A stretch of DNA of 21,202 nucleotides from Terfezia claveryi (Eukaryota > Ascomycota > Pezizomycetes > Pezizales > Pezizaceae), in NCBI GenBank assembly GCA_015179025.1, contig WHUX01000520.1, positions 1 through 21,202 of the forward strand, written 5' to 3'. Each line of letters starts with the position of its first letter. Position 1 is the stretch's first letter. Positions 10,366 through 19,278 of this stretch are shown one piece after another. Under the pieces are notes generated by a model that saw only the letters and a program-made list of their open reading frames with translations, searched no databases and was not told the origin of the DNA. Both the position numbers and the translations under genes were made by a program.

Positions 10366-10790
10366 GGGCTTGTGCCAACCTGTCTATAGCTGTTGCCAAC
10401 CAGACTAGCCAGTTGCCGGAACGCACTGCCGTAATTAGCAATTAGCCCCTGGAATCCTTGCCCAAACCCGATATAGTCGGATTGATACAAGCCTTTCGAG
10501 AGGCTTGTGCCAACCAGACTAAGACTAGTGCCAACAATGACGTGTACCCGGACCCTGCGAGGGGTAGTGCAACCAGACTATCCCGGACCCCCAGAGCTAG
10601 TCTGGTTGGCACAACACGGGTCTGATCGAGACTACCAGAGCCTCACTTTGTACCAACCCAGTCTGGCAAGTAGAGCCAGGATAGGGTTAGACTAGTTGGC
10701 ACGTGTAGGAGGCACTCGTGCCTAGACCCTCACAAGTAGTCTCGAAGAGGGCCACCAGTACGTGCCAACCAGACTACCCCAGTACGAACA
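10366..10790. promoter_or_regulatory. Cluster of 15-bp GTGCCAACCAGACTA motifs between divergent genes
   Basis: The motif recurs in forward orientation at 10371-10386 (variant), 10392-10407, 10507-10521, 10528-10535 (half), 10567-10580 (one base short), 10650-10666 (variant) and 10762-10776. In reverse it is at 10598-10612 and 10688-10702. The pair 10567-10580/10598-10612 forms a hairpin with a 17-nt loop. A longer direct repeat TCGAG(G/A)GGCTTGTGCCAACC is at 10361-10380 and 10497-10515. The cluster lies between the minus-strand transposase and the plus-strand gene at 11359. The likely role is binding of an element-encoded protein, for promoter control or as internal transposase sites; this is inferred. 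It could also be a small nested insertion. Confidence 0.7.
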
Positions 10791-11358
10791 AAGATATTAC
10801 CCGATAGAGATACCTATTTACACAAAGAAATAATTGACGTGCCAATCGTAGATCGCACAATACAGCCTTCTCTTTGTAGATGATACCTAGTTTTTCCACC
10901 AAAACATGTTCTTTGATCGAGACTAGGCAGCACCATCCCAATGCAATTGCCTGTCTGTACCTAGATCATATATGTCCGCAACCGAATAATAGCAAACAAA
11001 AAATCTGTGATAGTGATAGGTTGTTACACCCTCCATCATATTGTTATTTCATCACAAACAAAGAACCTAAAGTATTATAGGAGTACAGAATAGCCCCCTA
11101 CTCCTCCCCTTCTCTAAACCACCTCACAGCATCGAGTTGGTACTTCATAACACACGATTGAGAGCTCTCGCCGAAGGTAAGACCACATACAAAATTGCTC
11201 GGAGAGGATCTCCGGAGGACTAATTAATATGATAGATAGGAACAACAGCATAAATCGAGCAGTATTAACGGTGATTATACTCGTTTAGGTATGGAACACT
11301 CGGAGTACGGTACTGGCTACTCTATAAGATATTAATTAGGATCCTCAGGAACTACAAC
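10791..11358 (+). promoter_or_regulatory. Upstream region of the 722-aa gene
   Basis: Holds no convincing reading frame. TCTATAAG at 11321-11328, about 30 bp before the ATG, is a weak TATA-like match. The start context ACTACAACATG has A at -3. The leader and transcription start cannot be placed. Confidence 0.35.
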
Positions 11359-13627
11359 ATGCTACTGAAGAAACGGAAGTTGGGTAATGCGGGTACCACT
11401 AGTGACGGGGGTGGAGTGGATTCTGACGATGATGACTACGGGACTCGACAATTTGCGGATAAACTAGGTTTTAATGACCCAGGTGTTCCCAAGACCCTCT
11501 ACCAGGTATGGCGCTCATTGATACAGTATGCGATGTCCGATTTTGGTATATTTGGGCCTGGTGAGTCCGGAAGAATGAGATTTGCAGAGTTATGCAAATG
11601 GGGTGCTGCCCATCCGGCAATGGCTCCTAAGGGCCAAATAAATTACCATCAGCAGAACTATCGGAGTGCATTAAACCAGTTAATGCAAGATGTTGCCAAG
11701 AAGGCAAGGAAATTAAGGCAAGTGATGTGGGAGTCTATTGCAGATGCGCGAGCTGCATATGACCAGGCTAATCCGGTGGTTGCCATTGAACCTCTTGGGA
11801 GATTACCAAATATGGGGCGACCTACTGCAGAGCCGCCTTACATGCCAATGAACCAAGGCTCACAGAAGGCGAAAACGGAGTCCGTCGCAGAGCGACTGAG
11901 GGCTGCCACACGAGCATGCAGACCGCCACCTAGCCCAATACCAGCTAGCCCTCTCCCGCCACCAGCCCCACAAAGACCCCCTGTCCCCGCACCAGCCCCA
12001 CAAATACAGTGCTTAGCCCCCCCTGTGAGAGCTGCAAGACCCATGCCGGCCAGTAACACACCAGCGGCTCCTCTTAGGGTTCTGCTTACAGGGGCACCAC
12101 CAGGGGTTGCTGGTGGGCCCTTGGTACCATCTATGTACTATCGACGACATCTGGCAGGCTGGGCACCATCCGTAGGAGGGCCTCCAAATACAGTGCGGGT
12201 ACACATTATTACACTGGAAACGCATGGTCCAGACCCATCATATGGGGGCTGGATATTCAGTTCCTCAACTATCTCTTGTACGGTCGTTTTGGGTTTACAT
12301 AGCATGGCGGCAATACTGGCAGCTGTTGCTCCATTCATACCCCCAGGACGGGTTATCCGACATATCTATGCTATGGACGTCGCTGGACGATTTGTCTATA
12401 TTACCATAGATTATTTAGTCGGGAGCATGATAATGGCTCATTTAGGGCCCAATCTCATGGATTTTCAGGTTGAGTTGGACCCCATTGGCCAGGTAAATAC
12501 CCCCAGCACTTACTCTGGTACCCCGGTTGTACATATGGCAGCCTCCACGAGTGCACCGGCCTCCAAACGTACCACTAAGCATGTTAAGCCTAAATTAACT
12601 AAGCGTGCAACAACGGCTACGGATGGTAATGGTCTACAGGCAACAAAAGGGAAATCAATACTAATTGGTAGGGCTATAGGGGTAACTAAGCCGACCCAGG
12701 GTTCGAAGGATACCAAGGGGACAACGACTACCAAGGGGACAACGACTGCCAAGGGGACAAAGACTGATAAAGGTAAGCAAGCGGCTAAGGGTATCCCAAC
12801 TGCCAAAGTTACCTCAGCCGGTAAGAGTCAACCTCTACCTCCCAAGGTTGTAATACCAAAACTCAGACGACGAGCACCTACAAACAGTCCGAGTGACCAT
12901 GATGCACCTGGTAAGTTGCTTGCAAACTGAATTGGGACCAATGCTAACAAATGTTGATAGGCTCACAGATTGCACCGGATGCAGGAGCTCCACGCGGTAG
13001 AATGAGGGACCCGGCGGACCGTGCAATGATTCGGCCTATCGTGCCGGAATCTTGGCGAGTGGCGGGTTCTGGTGTTCCGCGCTCAGGACAGTCCACAAGG
13101 GGACCTTTTCTGACTGGGAGAAGACGCGTGAGGGCTGGTAAGTCCAGATTGAACCTACTTGAGGAATCACACTAACAGAGCAACTAGGCACTCGACGTGT
13201 GGAGGTGGAGGAGGTTGGTGAGCATGCGGGTGAAGAAAATCTGGGTGGCAAGGTTGCAGGTGCTGAAGATGAGGGTGATAATATCGAGGATAGCAGGGAT
13301 GAGGATAACGTGGATGAGAATGATGATAAGTGGGAGGGGGGTGTTGAGGATCCGAGTGATGATGATAATCGGGAAGAGCCTGTGGACGATCAGGTTGATG
13401 GTAATGAGGGTGATGATGACGATGATGATTTTGCGAGCGATGAGGATATGGTTGTTGAGGATGAGGGTGATGATGACGGTGATGATTTTGCGGGCGATCA
13501 GGATGTGGTTGTTGAGGATGAGCGTGATGAGGAAGAGGGTGGTGACGACGTGGATAATCCTGATGAGATTGCGGGGATCCCTTATTTCCATTTTGAGAGC
13601 GAGAGCGAAAGTTCTGATGGATCGTGA
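11359..13627 (+). CDS. Intact three-exon accessory gene, 722-aa protein of unknown family
   Basis: Exons 11359-12910, 12961-13137 and 13188-13627. Both introns are 50 nt, start GTAAGT, carry GCTAACA or ACTAACA branch sites and end TAG; both splits fall after the first codon base and rebuild GGC (Gly). The joined frame has no stop until TGA at 13625-13627. I do not recognise the family. Visible parts: a basic N-terminus (LLKKRKLG, a possible nuclear signal) followed by DSDDDD; a region at about residues 30-140 that looks folded, rich in Trp/Tyr/Lys; a Pro-rich linker at about 185-250; a second folded-looking block at about 258-385; a Lys/Thr repeat (KGTTTTKGTTTAKGTKT) at about 450-475; an Arg-rich exon 2; and a tail at about 585-715 dominated by Asp/Glu. 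The composition suggests a nuclear or chromatin-interacting protein. It diverges from the transposase gene and sits inside the same element. Confidence 0.82.
12712..12765 (+). repeat. Three 18-bp in-frame tandem repeats
   Basis: ACCAAGGGGACAACGACT at 12712-12729 and 12730-12747, and a variant at 12748-12765. Each encodes TKGTTT-like six-residue units in exon 1 of the 722-aa gene. The near-identical first two copies suggest recent slippage. Confidence 0.85.
13404..13517 (+). repeat. Two 57-bp in-frame tandem repeats in the acidic tail
   Basis: 13404-13460 and 13461-13517 are near copies (ATGAGGGTGATGATGACG ... GGTTGTTGAGG), and a third begins at 13518. 57 bp is 19 codons, so the acidic tail of the 722-aa protein grew by unit duplication without losing frame. 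Confidence 0.82.
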
Positions 13628-14026
13628 AAAGGTGGCTAAGGCTGTGATGGAATTTGTGAGTTGCGGTTAGATCTCTTATTTCATTTGTCATTAAGGTTGG
13701 AGTTATGATGGTTTATATTAGCACGGTTTTGATATATGTTGCATGTGGGTGCAGAAGGAATGTAAGACATCAGCCTCTGTGAGTACGGATAGATTGGCTA
13801 GATGTGGTAATCAGATTGGAGTTGCTGTACCCACATGATACTACAGTGCGGAACATTGGTGACATAAAAGGTCTCTTTCTCGTCCCTACACGAAATCTAA
13901 CAAGTCCTCCTGTCCTACCCTAAGTACAACTCTCCGTTAGTGGTACAAAATTTCCCTCTGGTGTACACCAGGAAGACATATTCGTGCTACCAAATCTCTC
14001 TTCTGGTGTACGACAAGAAGAAATTA
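13628..14026 (+). promoter_or_regulatory. Intergenic region between the two accessory genes, with an imperfect direct repeat
   Basis: About 400 bp that should hold the end of the 722-aa transcript and the start of the next. Just before ATG 14027 there is an imperfect direct repeat: GTACAAAATTTCCCTCTGG... at about 13942-13978 and CTACCAAATCTCTCTTCTGG... at about 13987-14024, each followed by TGTAC. No gene seen. Confidence 0.45.
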
Positions 14027-15886
14027 ATGCCTCGTGGAAAGAAGAGTAAGGGAAAAGAGAAGGCTGTGCCTAATCTCAAACGTCCTGCTTCAACACATGA
14101 CCTGCGACAGGAGACAACCACAGCGGATGGAGATAGTACGGGTCCGGTTGCGTCCTCACAGTTCAGTGCAGTGATTAAGTTTTCTTCGGAGCAGCAGCAG
14201 TCAATTCCTGTTCGGGGAAATCCCCAACACAACAGGGTCTGTTAGAGAAACCGAGCCACTAGCAGAGGGACCAGCAATGACACCAGTGACCCTGCGGAAA
14301 CGAGCAGCAAACTCACTAATGAGGATATGTATAGAACCTTTGAATCTAGTGACCCTATGAAAAACAATCTCTGACGTCTGCAATAGGATCCCAAAAATGT
14401 CGCACCACACCAGGAACACCTCAAATACTTCGCACACCAACTGTATTTACTTATCCCTTCAGAGTAATTGGAAACATTGCTGATTGGTATTAGGGCGCTC
14501 ACAGGGCTGATCTGAGACACACAGATGGATCCCCCTCAGGAGTTTGTTTTCAAATTGGAATGGTTTTTCATCACCGACGGGACCCCTGAATCCCAATGTC
14601 TATGAGCCTCCGATGGGGCAGGTGATGGTACCCCTTCTAGGATCAGCACGGTGAGGTTGCGAAAACCCAAAAGCGAACCCAGTCAATCAACAGTTCCCAG
14701 GAGTTCTACGAGACATGACAGAATCAGCAGGCAACAGGATAGAGTACATTACACTGTTTGAGGAGCATTCCCAGATCCTCAGCGTACGGAAGACATCCTC
14801 GCCAGGTGTGGTGAGAAGCGGAAAGACACCATCAGCACGATCATAGTTGTGACAACAAGATTGATGCATATGTAAGCAACAATATCGTATTTACCGATGA
14901 TTGTACTGACAGTATGCACAAAGCTCAGGAGTGTTCAATGCAGACACGATCACACCTGGTATCAGAGCAAGAAGAACATTGCATTCTTGTATCAATTTGA
15001 CTGGAATACGTCTAAGGAATACATCCAGAACCATGTCGGGCGGTTGTTAAAACGAGATCGGTTTACGTGTGCAGAGAGTCTTTGGAAAGTATATATTGTG
15101 ATCTGCTAGGGCACATTAAAAGGCTGATATAGTGTAATCATCTAGAGTTGTGGGTATCGGTTTCGCGCCCAGGAAGGGGTTGACCTAATCTATCTTCAGT
15201 ATTTCAATGGAAAAAAGAAACTCGGCAATATCGACTTAACATTCATTAAGCGCATTAGTGGTGCTTTCATCTGCTTTATCTTCACCGCCTTGTACCATGC
15301 ACTCAGTGGCTGGGAGAGTGGGGAGTATCAACTCGTGGTTGAGTTTAGCTATCTCAATTGCAGTGGTACGTGATGGTGTAGTGGATATTAGACTGATTGA
15401 GATTGCTGATAGGTAGCAGATGTCTATAAGAGGCTGCTTGAACAATGGCGGCTATACCCGACAAGCGTGCAAGACATGATTGTGAAGGTCACACAGTCTG
15501 AGATAGTGAGGAAGGGAGTACATAGCGGGAAGAAGGTGAGGTGGCAGCAGGATAAGCCGTATGAGGTGGACGCAGAGGAGGTTGCAGAGTTCTCGAGAAA
15601 ACTCACAGCGGATCTGAGGAAGGCGAGTATTGACTTGTTCCAGGGAGGAAGAAAAGAGGATGACACTGGAAGTACGACCGAGGAGGACATTTGGGAGGGC
15701 AACGACCCAACAAGTATTGAGGAGGAAGAGGAAGACAGTATTGAAGGGAACAGTAATGCCAGGAATTATTACAGGGCAGAGGAGGAGGAGGATGCAGAGG
15801 ATGCGGAGGAAGGGGAAGGTATGCCAAGTGGGCAGAAGGAATATAGGGGTACGGGAGGAAGACGGGCCTGGGAAGAAGAAGATTAG
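14027..15886 (+). pseudogene. Second accessory gene, DUF6532-like C-terminal half; 5' half broken or unresolved
   Basis: The 3' part is solid: exons 14929-15088, 15146-15365 and 15417-15886, joined by introns 15089-15145 (phase 0) and 15366-15416, with stop at 15886. It gives KNIAFLYQFDWN, VGRLLKRDRFTCAESLWK, FRAQEGVDLIYLQYFNGKK, ISGAFICFIFTALYHALSGW, SGEYQLVVEFSYLNCS and ADVYKRLLEQWRLYPTSV, then a Glu/Asp-rich tail. The spacing of these blocks resembles the fungal DUF6532 domain, whose function I do not know. A further intron 14872-14928 is plausible. Upstream, ATG 14027 opens a basic N-terminus (MPRGKKSKGKEKAVPNLK), but that frame meets stops at 14243, 14372, 14384, 14465, 14513, 14603 and 14759. 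One intron, 14464-14524, could remove two of them, but it changes the frame. The first half is either decayed or spliced in a way I cannot settle. Confidence 0.55.
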
Positions 15887-16378
15887 GGGTGAATGTATAC
15901 ATAGTAGTGGGTGACAGTGAGTAATAGGGGGACGAGTAGGACAGGGAACAGGGTCATAGACATTTATTTTATTTTGCTTTTTTGTTGTTGGCTTGGGGAG
16001 GGTTATATAGGGATTATAAGGGACTGCAGGGGTGGGAATATTTGTCAGCGGAGAGGTTTCAGGAGGAAATTTTCAGGGCAGGGTAGGATTTATTTTTTTC
16101 AGGGTGTGTGTTCTTTGGGTATTGTATATTAGAATAGTATGATTTATATATGGGGCGGCATGAGGTTTATGGTGGATTATGGAGGTACGGAAATGGATAT
16201 ATTCTTTGCAGAAAAGGGGAACGGAATATAGATTACGAAGTGAGTATGGCATGGGACGTAAAAAGGTGCAGTGCGCGAGGATAGAATGCAAGGCAGAAAT
16301 AAGAGTAGAAGAAAGGAGGGACCGCCGGAGGGCAATAGAGGGACATTCGAATGCCTTAGGCCTTGGGGCAGAGAAGGT
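15887..16378. other. 3' flank of second accessory gene, no gene seen
   Basis: Strand-biased sequence: T-rich then G/A-rich on the plus strand, with runs such as TTTATTTTATTTTGC and TTTATTTTTTTCAGG. It fits a 3' untranslated region. Open frames on both strands here lack family features and overlap the repeats that follow. Confidence 0.4.
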
Positions 16379-16586
16379 AGATACTTGGCGTCCAGCAGAG
16401 GGAAAATGAAAGTCCTGCAACCGGGGACAGAGAGGGTGGACATAGAACGCCTAGGAAGGGCAGATTAGACACATGGCATCCGGAGAGAAGGGTGGCAGAC
16501 ACCAGGCATTCGGACGGGCAGATATTAGACACCTGGCATCCTGAGGCAGGGAAGCAGAACACCTGGCATCCAGTGCAGAGAAGGCG
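16379..16586. repeat. About 30-bp-period repeats (right subterminal)
   Basis: AGACACCTGGCATCC-like units start near 16467, 16497, 16527 and 16556. Weaker copies on the same 29-30 bp rhythm occur at about 16379 (AGATACTTGGCGTCC), 16408 and 16438. They mirror the tandem array at the other end of the element, and both share a GGCAT/ATGCC core when compared in opposite orientation. This fits subterminal repeats of one transposon. Confidence 0.7.
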
Positions 16587-16705
16587 TCAAGATAAAAGGA
16601 CTCAGGGAGTACGGCGTCAGGAGAATAGAGGTCACGAGGGCAGGCTACCAGATTGTTAGTTTCCCTATTGGGCGCCTATAGCGCCTGAGACATGTAAAGC
16701 AAACT
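16587..16705. other. Right tip of the Plavaka element, candidate terminal hairpin
   Basis: Contains GGCGTCAGGA (16612-16621), the reverse complement of TCCTGACGCC in the left tip, and the hairpin GGCGCCTATAGCGCC (16671-16685). A further 20 bp (TGAGACATGTAAAGCAAACT) separate that hairpin from the AAATTTGT repeat, so the exact cleavage point is uncertain. Confidence 0.5.
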
Positions 16706-16713
16706 AAATTTGT
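16706..16713. repeat. Apparent target-site duplication of the Plavaka element (right)
   Basis: AAATTTGT, matching 6542-6549. Confidence 0.6.
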
Positions 16714-17560
16714 TCCTGATGACTAGTTGAGTTTCTTCTAGTTAATTTTTAAAGTCTTTATTATCTTTATTATTAGCCAGATTTACTTCATCCTATACTA
16801 GAGTTGTATGAATAGTTTTCAATAGTATCTATATTGCCAAATTAATAATATGACCTATATATTAAATATATGCATTATCTTGTTTAAATCCTAACAAATG
16901 ACCTTCTCTTTCTAACCTTTAAAACATAATAGTATTAACAGATCCAGAGTTAGCTATAACAGTATGAATAGCTCCTGCTACATAAAAGTTTTGCAAACAA
17001 GTAATAAAAACCTGACCTAAAGCTTGTGCAGAATGACTTCCCTCCAAATATTCAAAACCTAATAATAATAACTAAAACTTCAAATAACAGGTTCAATAAA
17101 ATGTATAGTAATCTCTAAAAATAATATTTGAGTAGATAAACTCTATGTATCCAAAATAATACTAAGCCTACTTGCATAAATAACTATAAACTCTTATAGC
17201 ATATTCTGAATGCAAAGTAATAGTTTAAAATATAAACTCATAATATTACAAGATATAGTACATCTAGATATTATAATTGCAATAGGATTGCAATATTGAA
17301 GTAACTCTTGAAAACTAGAATTTTGAACAACAGATAAAGAAGCATTAGTATTAATTAGAAAAGAAGATATATACTCGCATAACACCTTATTATCAAATTG
17401 GTTCACTTGTTTTCTTGTACTTGCTGTTTTCTCTTGTGCTAAAATATTGAATAGAGTCTACTCAGTTGTTATAGTACTTTAAGATTTTGCTAGCTATTCC
17501 AGTTATTGTATTTCTTCTTCTTGACTGGTTGAGAGCAAAAGATGTCACTATCAAAAATGT
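16714..17560 (-). pseudogene. hAT transposase remnant, N-terminal and middle piece
   Basis: Minus-strand reading, upstream to downstream. An open piece at 17194-17406 has NQFDNKVLCEYISSFLI, SLSVVQNSSFQELLQYCNP and SRCTIS, matching the hAT pattern 'F..VE.P.F..LL..L.P...PSR.TI'. A degenerate block follows (SRLSIILDT-stop) where the catalytic 'LTLDGWTS' is expected. After a frame slip come GFEYLEGSHSAQALGQVF, then IANSGSVNTIM in place of 'ITADNAS.N..M' (the catalytic Asp is lost), then NAYI-stop-YIGHIINLAI-stop, the hAT hallmark GHIINLA. It ends at VIRNKF, where the Plavaka element cuts in. The next residues continue at 6541 downwards. The DNA-binding BED finger expected upstream (17410-17560) is not convincingly readable. 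Long dead. Confidence 0.8.
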
Positions 17561-18104
17561 TGTAGCACTAAACTAGAAGTAGTAAATTTTGCTTCTATAG
17601 TCTACTCCCCTCTTATGTAATATATACAGTAGATAATATACTTACTTTCAATATATTCCTATATCTTTCGAATTAATATCTTTTGGGTATATACATAACT
17701 ACTAAGATTCTATGATCAAATAGTTTTGCTAATAGTATATGAGTCTTACAGTATAGTATAGCACCCTACCAAAGCTATAATATATTTATCTAGTATATGA
17801 GCAGCCGATATAGAGATTTGGTTTATTATTGGTAATGAAGTTGACAATTTTAGCTGTAGAAGAGAAATATATAGAAAATAAGTAGAGAAGGTGGAGAATA
17901 AGAATAAGAAGGAAAAGGAATAGATATTTTTATTAAACTATATTTAGTACCAAATAATATTAAGATATGAGAGCATTGTGCTAACCAGCTAACTTATATA
18001 TTGAGATACTGATTACAACTAATTATATATCATAATACTGGTTACAATACAAGTCGCAACCAATAAAAAAATATGTTTATAGCTACTGAAAAATTTTTGC
18101 CACT
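17561..18104. other. AT-rich region, no gene seen
   Basis: Highly AT-rich, with dense TATATA runs and stops in all frames. Probably the upstream untranslated part of the hAT remnant and RIP-degraded repeat. Nothing specific can be named. Confidence 0.4.
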
Positions 18105-18215
18105 ACTAACAAAAAGTCTTGAGACTGTCTCCAAACTTTTATTAAAGTATTACGAAACATTTCAAAATATTTATCAAAATGTCTCAAGATATCTCATCTT
18201 GTGCCTAGGCTTACA
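18105..18215. repeat. Possible hAT terminal region with GTCTC/GAGAC inverted repeats
   Basis: GTCTTGAGAC (18116-18125) and GTCTCAAGAT (18181-18190) are near-inverted copies, with GACTGTCTCC and ATATCTCATCTTG beside them. The cluster lies upstream of the minus-strand hAT remnant, where that element's 5' end would be. The partner terminus would be beyond the left edge, so this is only suggestive. Confidence 0.3.
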
Positions 18216-18597
18216 CAAAAAAAAAAAGAGCAAAGATATAGACAAGGGCTCTTATTTACTAGTTTTCCTAGTATTATAAGAACAATAATGATACCTACTA
18301 TACTGTAGGAGAGAAATATATGTACATATTGTCACAACAACTATAGTAGGCTTAGAGAAGTAGTATTAGGTTTCATACTATTATAAATTAGTTAGAAAAA
18401 CTTGCATCCCTTTTCATGATCTAGCTAGTACTACCATGAAGTACTAGGCAGTACCAACTAAACTAGCTAGTAAAGTACTAAACTTACTAGTCCTAATAAT
18501 ACTATGGATATATCCACAACTAGCCTATATTATTGATTTCTATATTGTTACTGAAAGGAGTCTATATAAGCAGCCCAACAATAATAGCTACTATAAG
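18216..18597. other. AT-rich flank with TAGTACT/CTAGCTAG cluster
   Basis: No gene seen. At 18421-18490, CTAGCTAGTACT, AGTACTAGGCAGTACC, CTAGCTAGTAAAGTACTAAAC and TACTAGTCC recur within 70 bp as overlapping direct and inverted copies. This is the sequence directly upstream of chromovirus copy 2. Confidence 0.4.
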
Positions 18598-19278
18598 TGT
18601 CACAATAGTGTGTACAGTTGTCCATGCTATTACCTGTGATGTAGGTGATAGATTATTACTATTATTGTCTTTATCATCACCTTCAATCACAGGTGATGGG
18701 TTATCATTATTGTTGCCTTCGGCATCACCTGCGATATAGGTAATGGGTTATTGTTATCATTACCTTGCTTGACTTATGAGATAGGAATCTTGGGAAGCTT
18801 ATTTCCCCCATTACTCTAACAGAATTATGTATATATAGACCCTGTCCCTCGTACTGTCATTGGATCCCTATACAATGTCTTAAATACCTAATACAGGACC
18901 TTGCTTCTCCCAGTGCTTGTGCACCTTCTTTGTATACCTCCTTATCTCATGAACAGCTCTAGAGCATAGCTGCCTCCCTCTAACACATACGGCAACTACT
19001 TCCGTATATCAATTGTCCTTGCCTCTTGCCTCCTGCCCTTGCCTCATCTTAGCCTTCCGCTGGTCATATATATAGGGTTCCTACATATGTCTTGCCCTAA
19101 CTTCTACCTTCTAAATATCGAGTCCTTAAAAACATCATCTATAACATTGGTGACAAGGGTTCGTGACAAGCTTACTTTCCCTATTTACATACGTAGTACT
19201 CCTATGTAAGTTTCACCTCATCCTTGTCCTCACCCTGGTGTACCCCTTAGTCACTTTATCCCCATAGCTGTTGTTATA
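18598..19278 (+). repeat. 5' LTR of chromovirus copy 2 (about 681 bp)
   Basis: Starts TGTCACAATAG (copy 1 on its own strand: TGTCACAACAG) and ends TTATA where copy 1 has TTACA. A shared block GTATATATAGACCCTGTC holds the TATA box (18828-18838). It is longer than the copy 1 LTRs for two visible reasons: three units of the short CACCTGCGATATAGGTAATGGG repeat near the start (about 18625-18765), and extra sequence around 19060-19170. Confidence 0.82.

Larger units (their letters stand above)
6550..16705. mobile_element. Plavaka-type DNA transposon, about 10.2 kb, with accessory genes
   Basis: Bounds come from the AAATTTGT repeats on both sides and from the hAT gene it interrupts. Contents: subterminal repeats (6550-6760), Plavaka-family transposase on the minus strand (6918-10185), a motif-dense divergent promoter region (10366-10790), a large intact plus-strand gene (11359-13627), a second plus-strand gene with a DUF6532-like domain (14027-15886) and right subterminal repeats (16379-16586). 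The extreme tips do not form an obvious terminal inverted repeat. The nearest candidates are the hairpins GGCGTCCTGACGCC (6550-6563) and GGCGCCTATAGCGCC (16671-16685), plus a 10-bp inverted match (TCCTGACGCC at 6554-6563 against GGCGTCAGGA at 16612-16621). The right end may therefore be eroded or misplaced by some tens of bases. Confidence 0.65.

Noticed and set aside
10366..10790. CRISPR-like array reading of the 15-bp repeats
   Set aside because: Copies face both ways, spacing is irregular, and the genome is clearly eukaryotic.
13167..13691. Minus-strand open frames rich in His/Pro/Ile opposite the acidic exon
   Set aside because: They are antisense shadows of the GAT/GAG-rich repeats in the third exon of the 722-aa gene, which has splice-site support.
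15603..16562. Several minus- and plus-strand open frames in the acidic tail and right repeats
   Set aside because: Pro/Leu/Ser-rich antisense of the GAG/GAA-rich coding tail, or frames across 30-bp repeats; no consistent start or family match.
18331..18345. A TGTCACAACAACTATAG string resembling the LTR start
   Set aside because: Only about 11 bases match and no LTR sequence follows; the true LTR start is at 18598.
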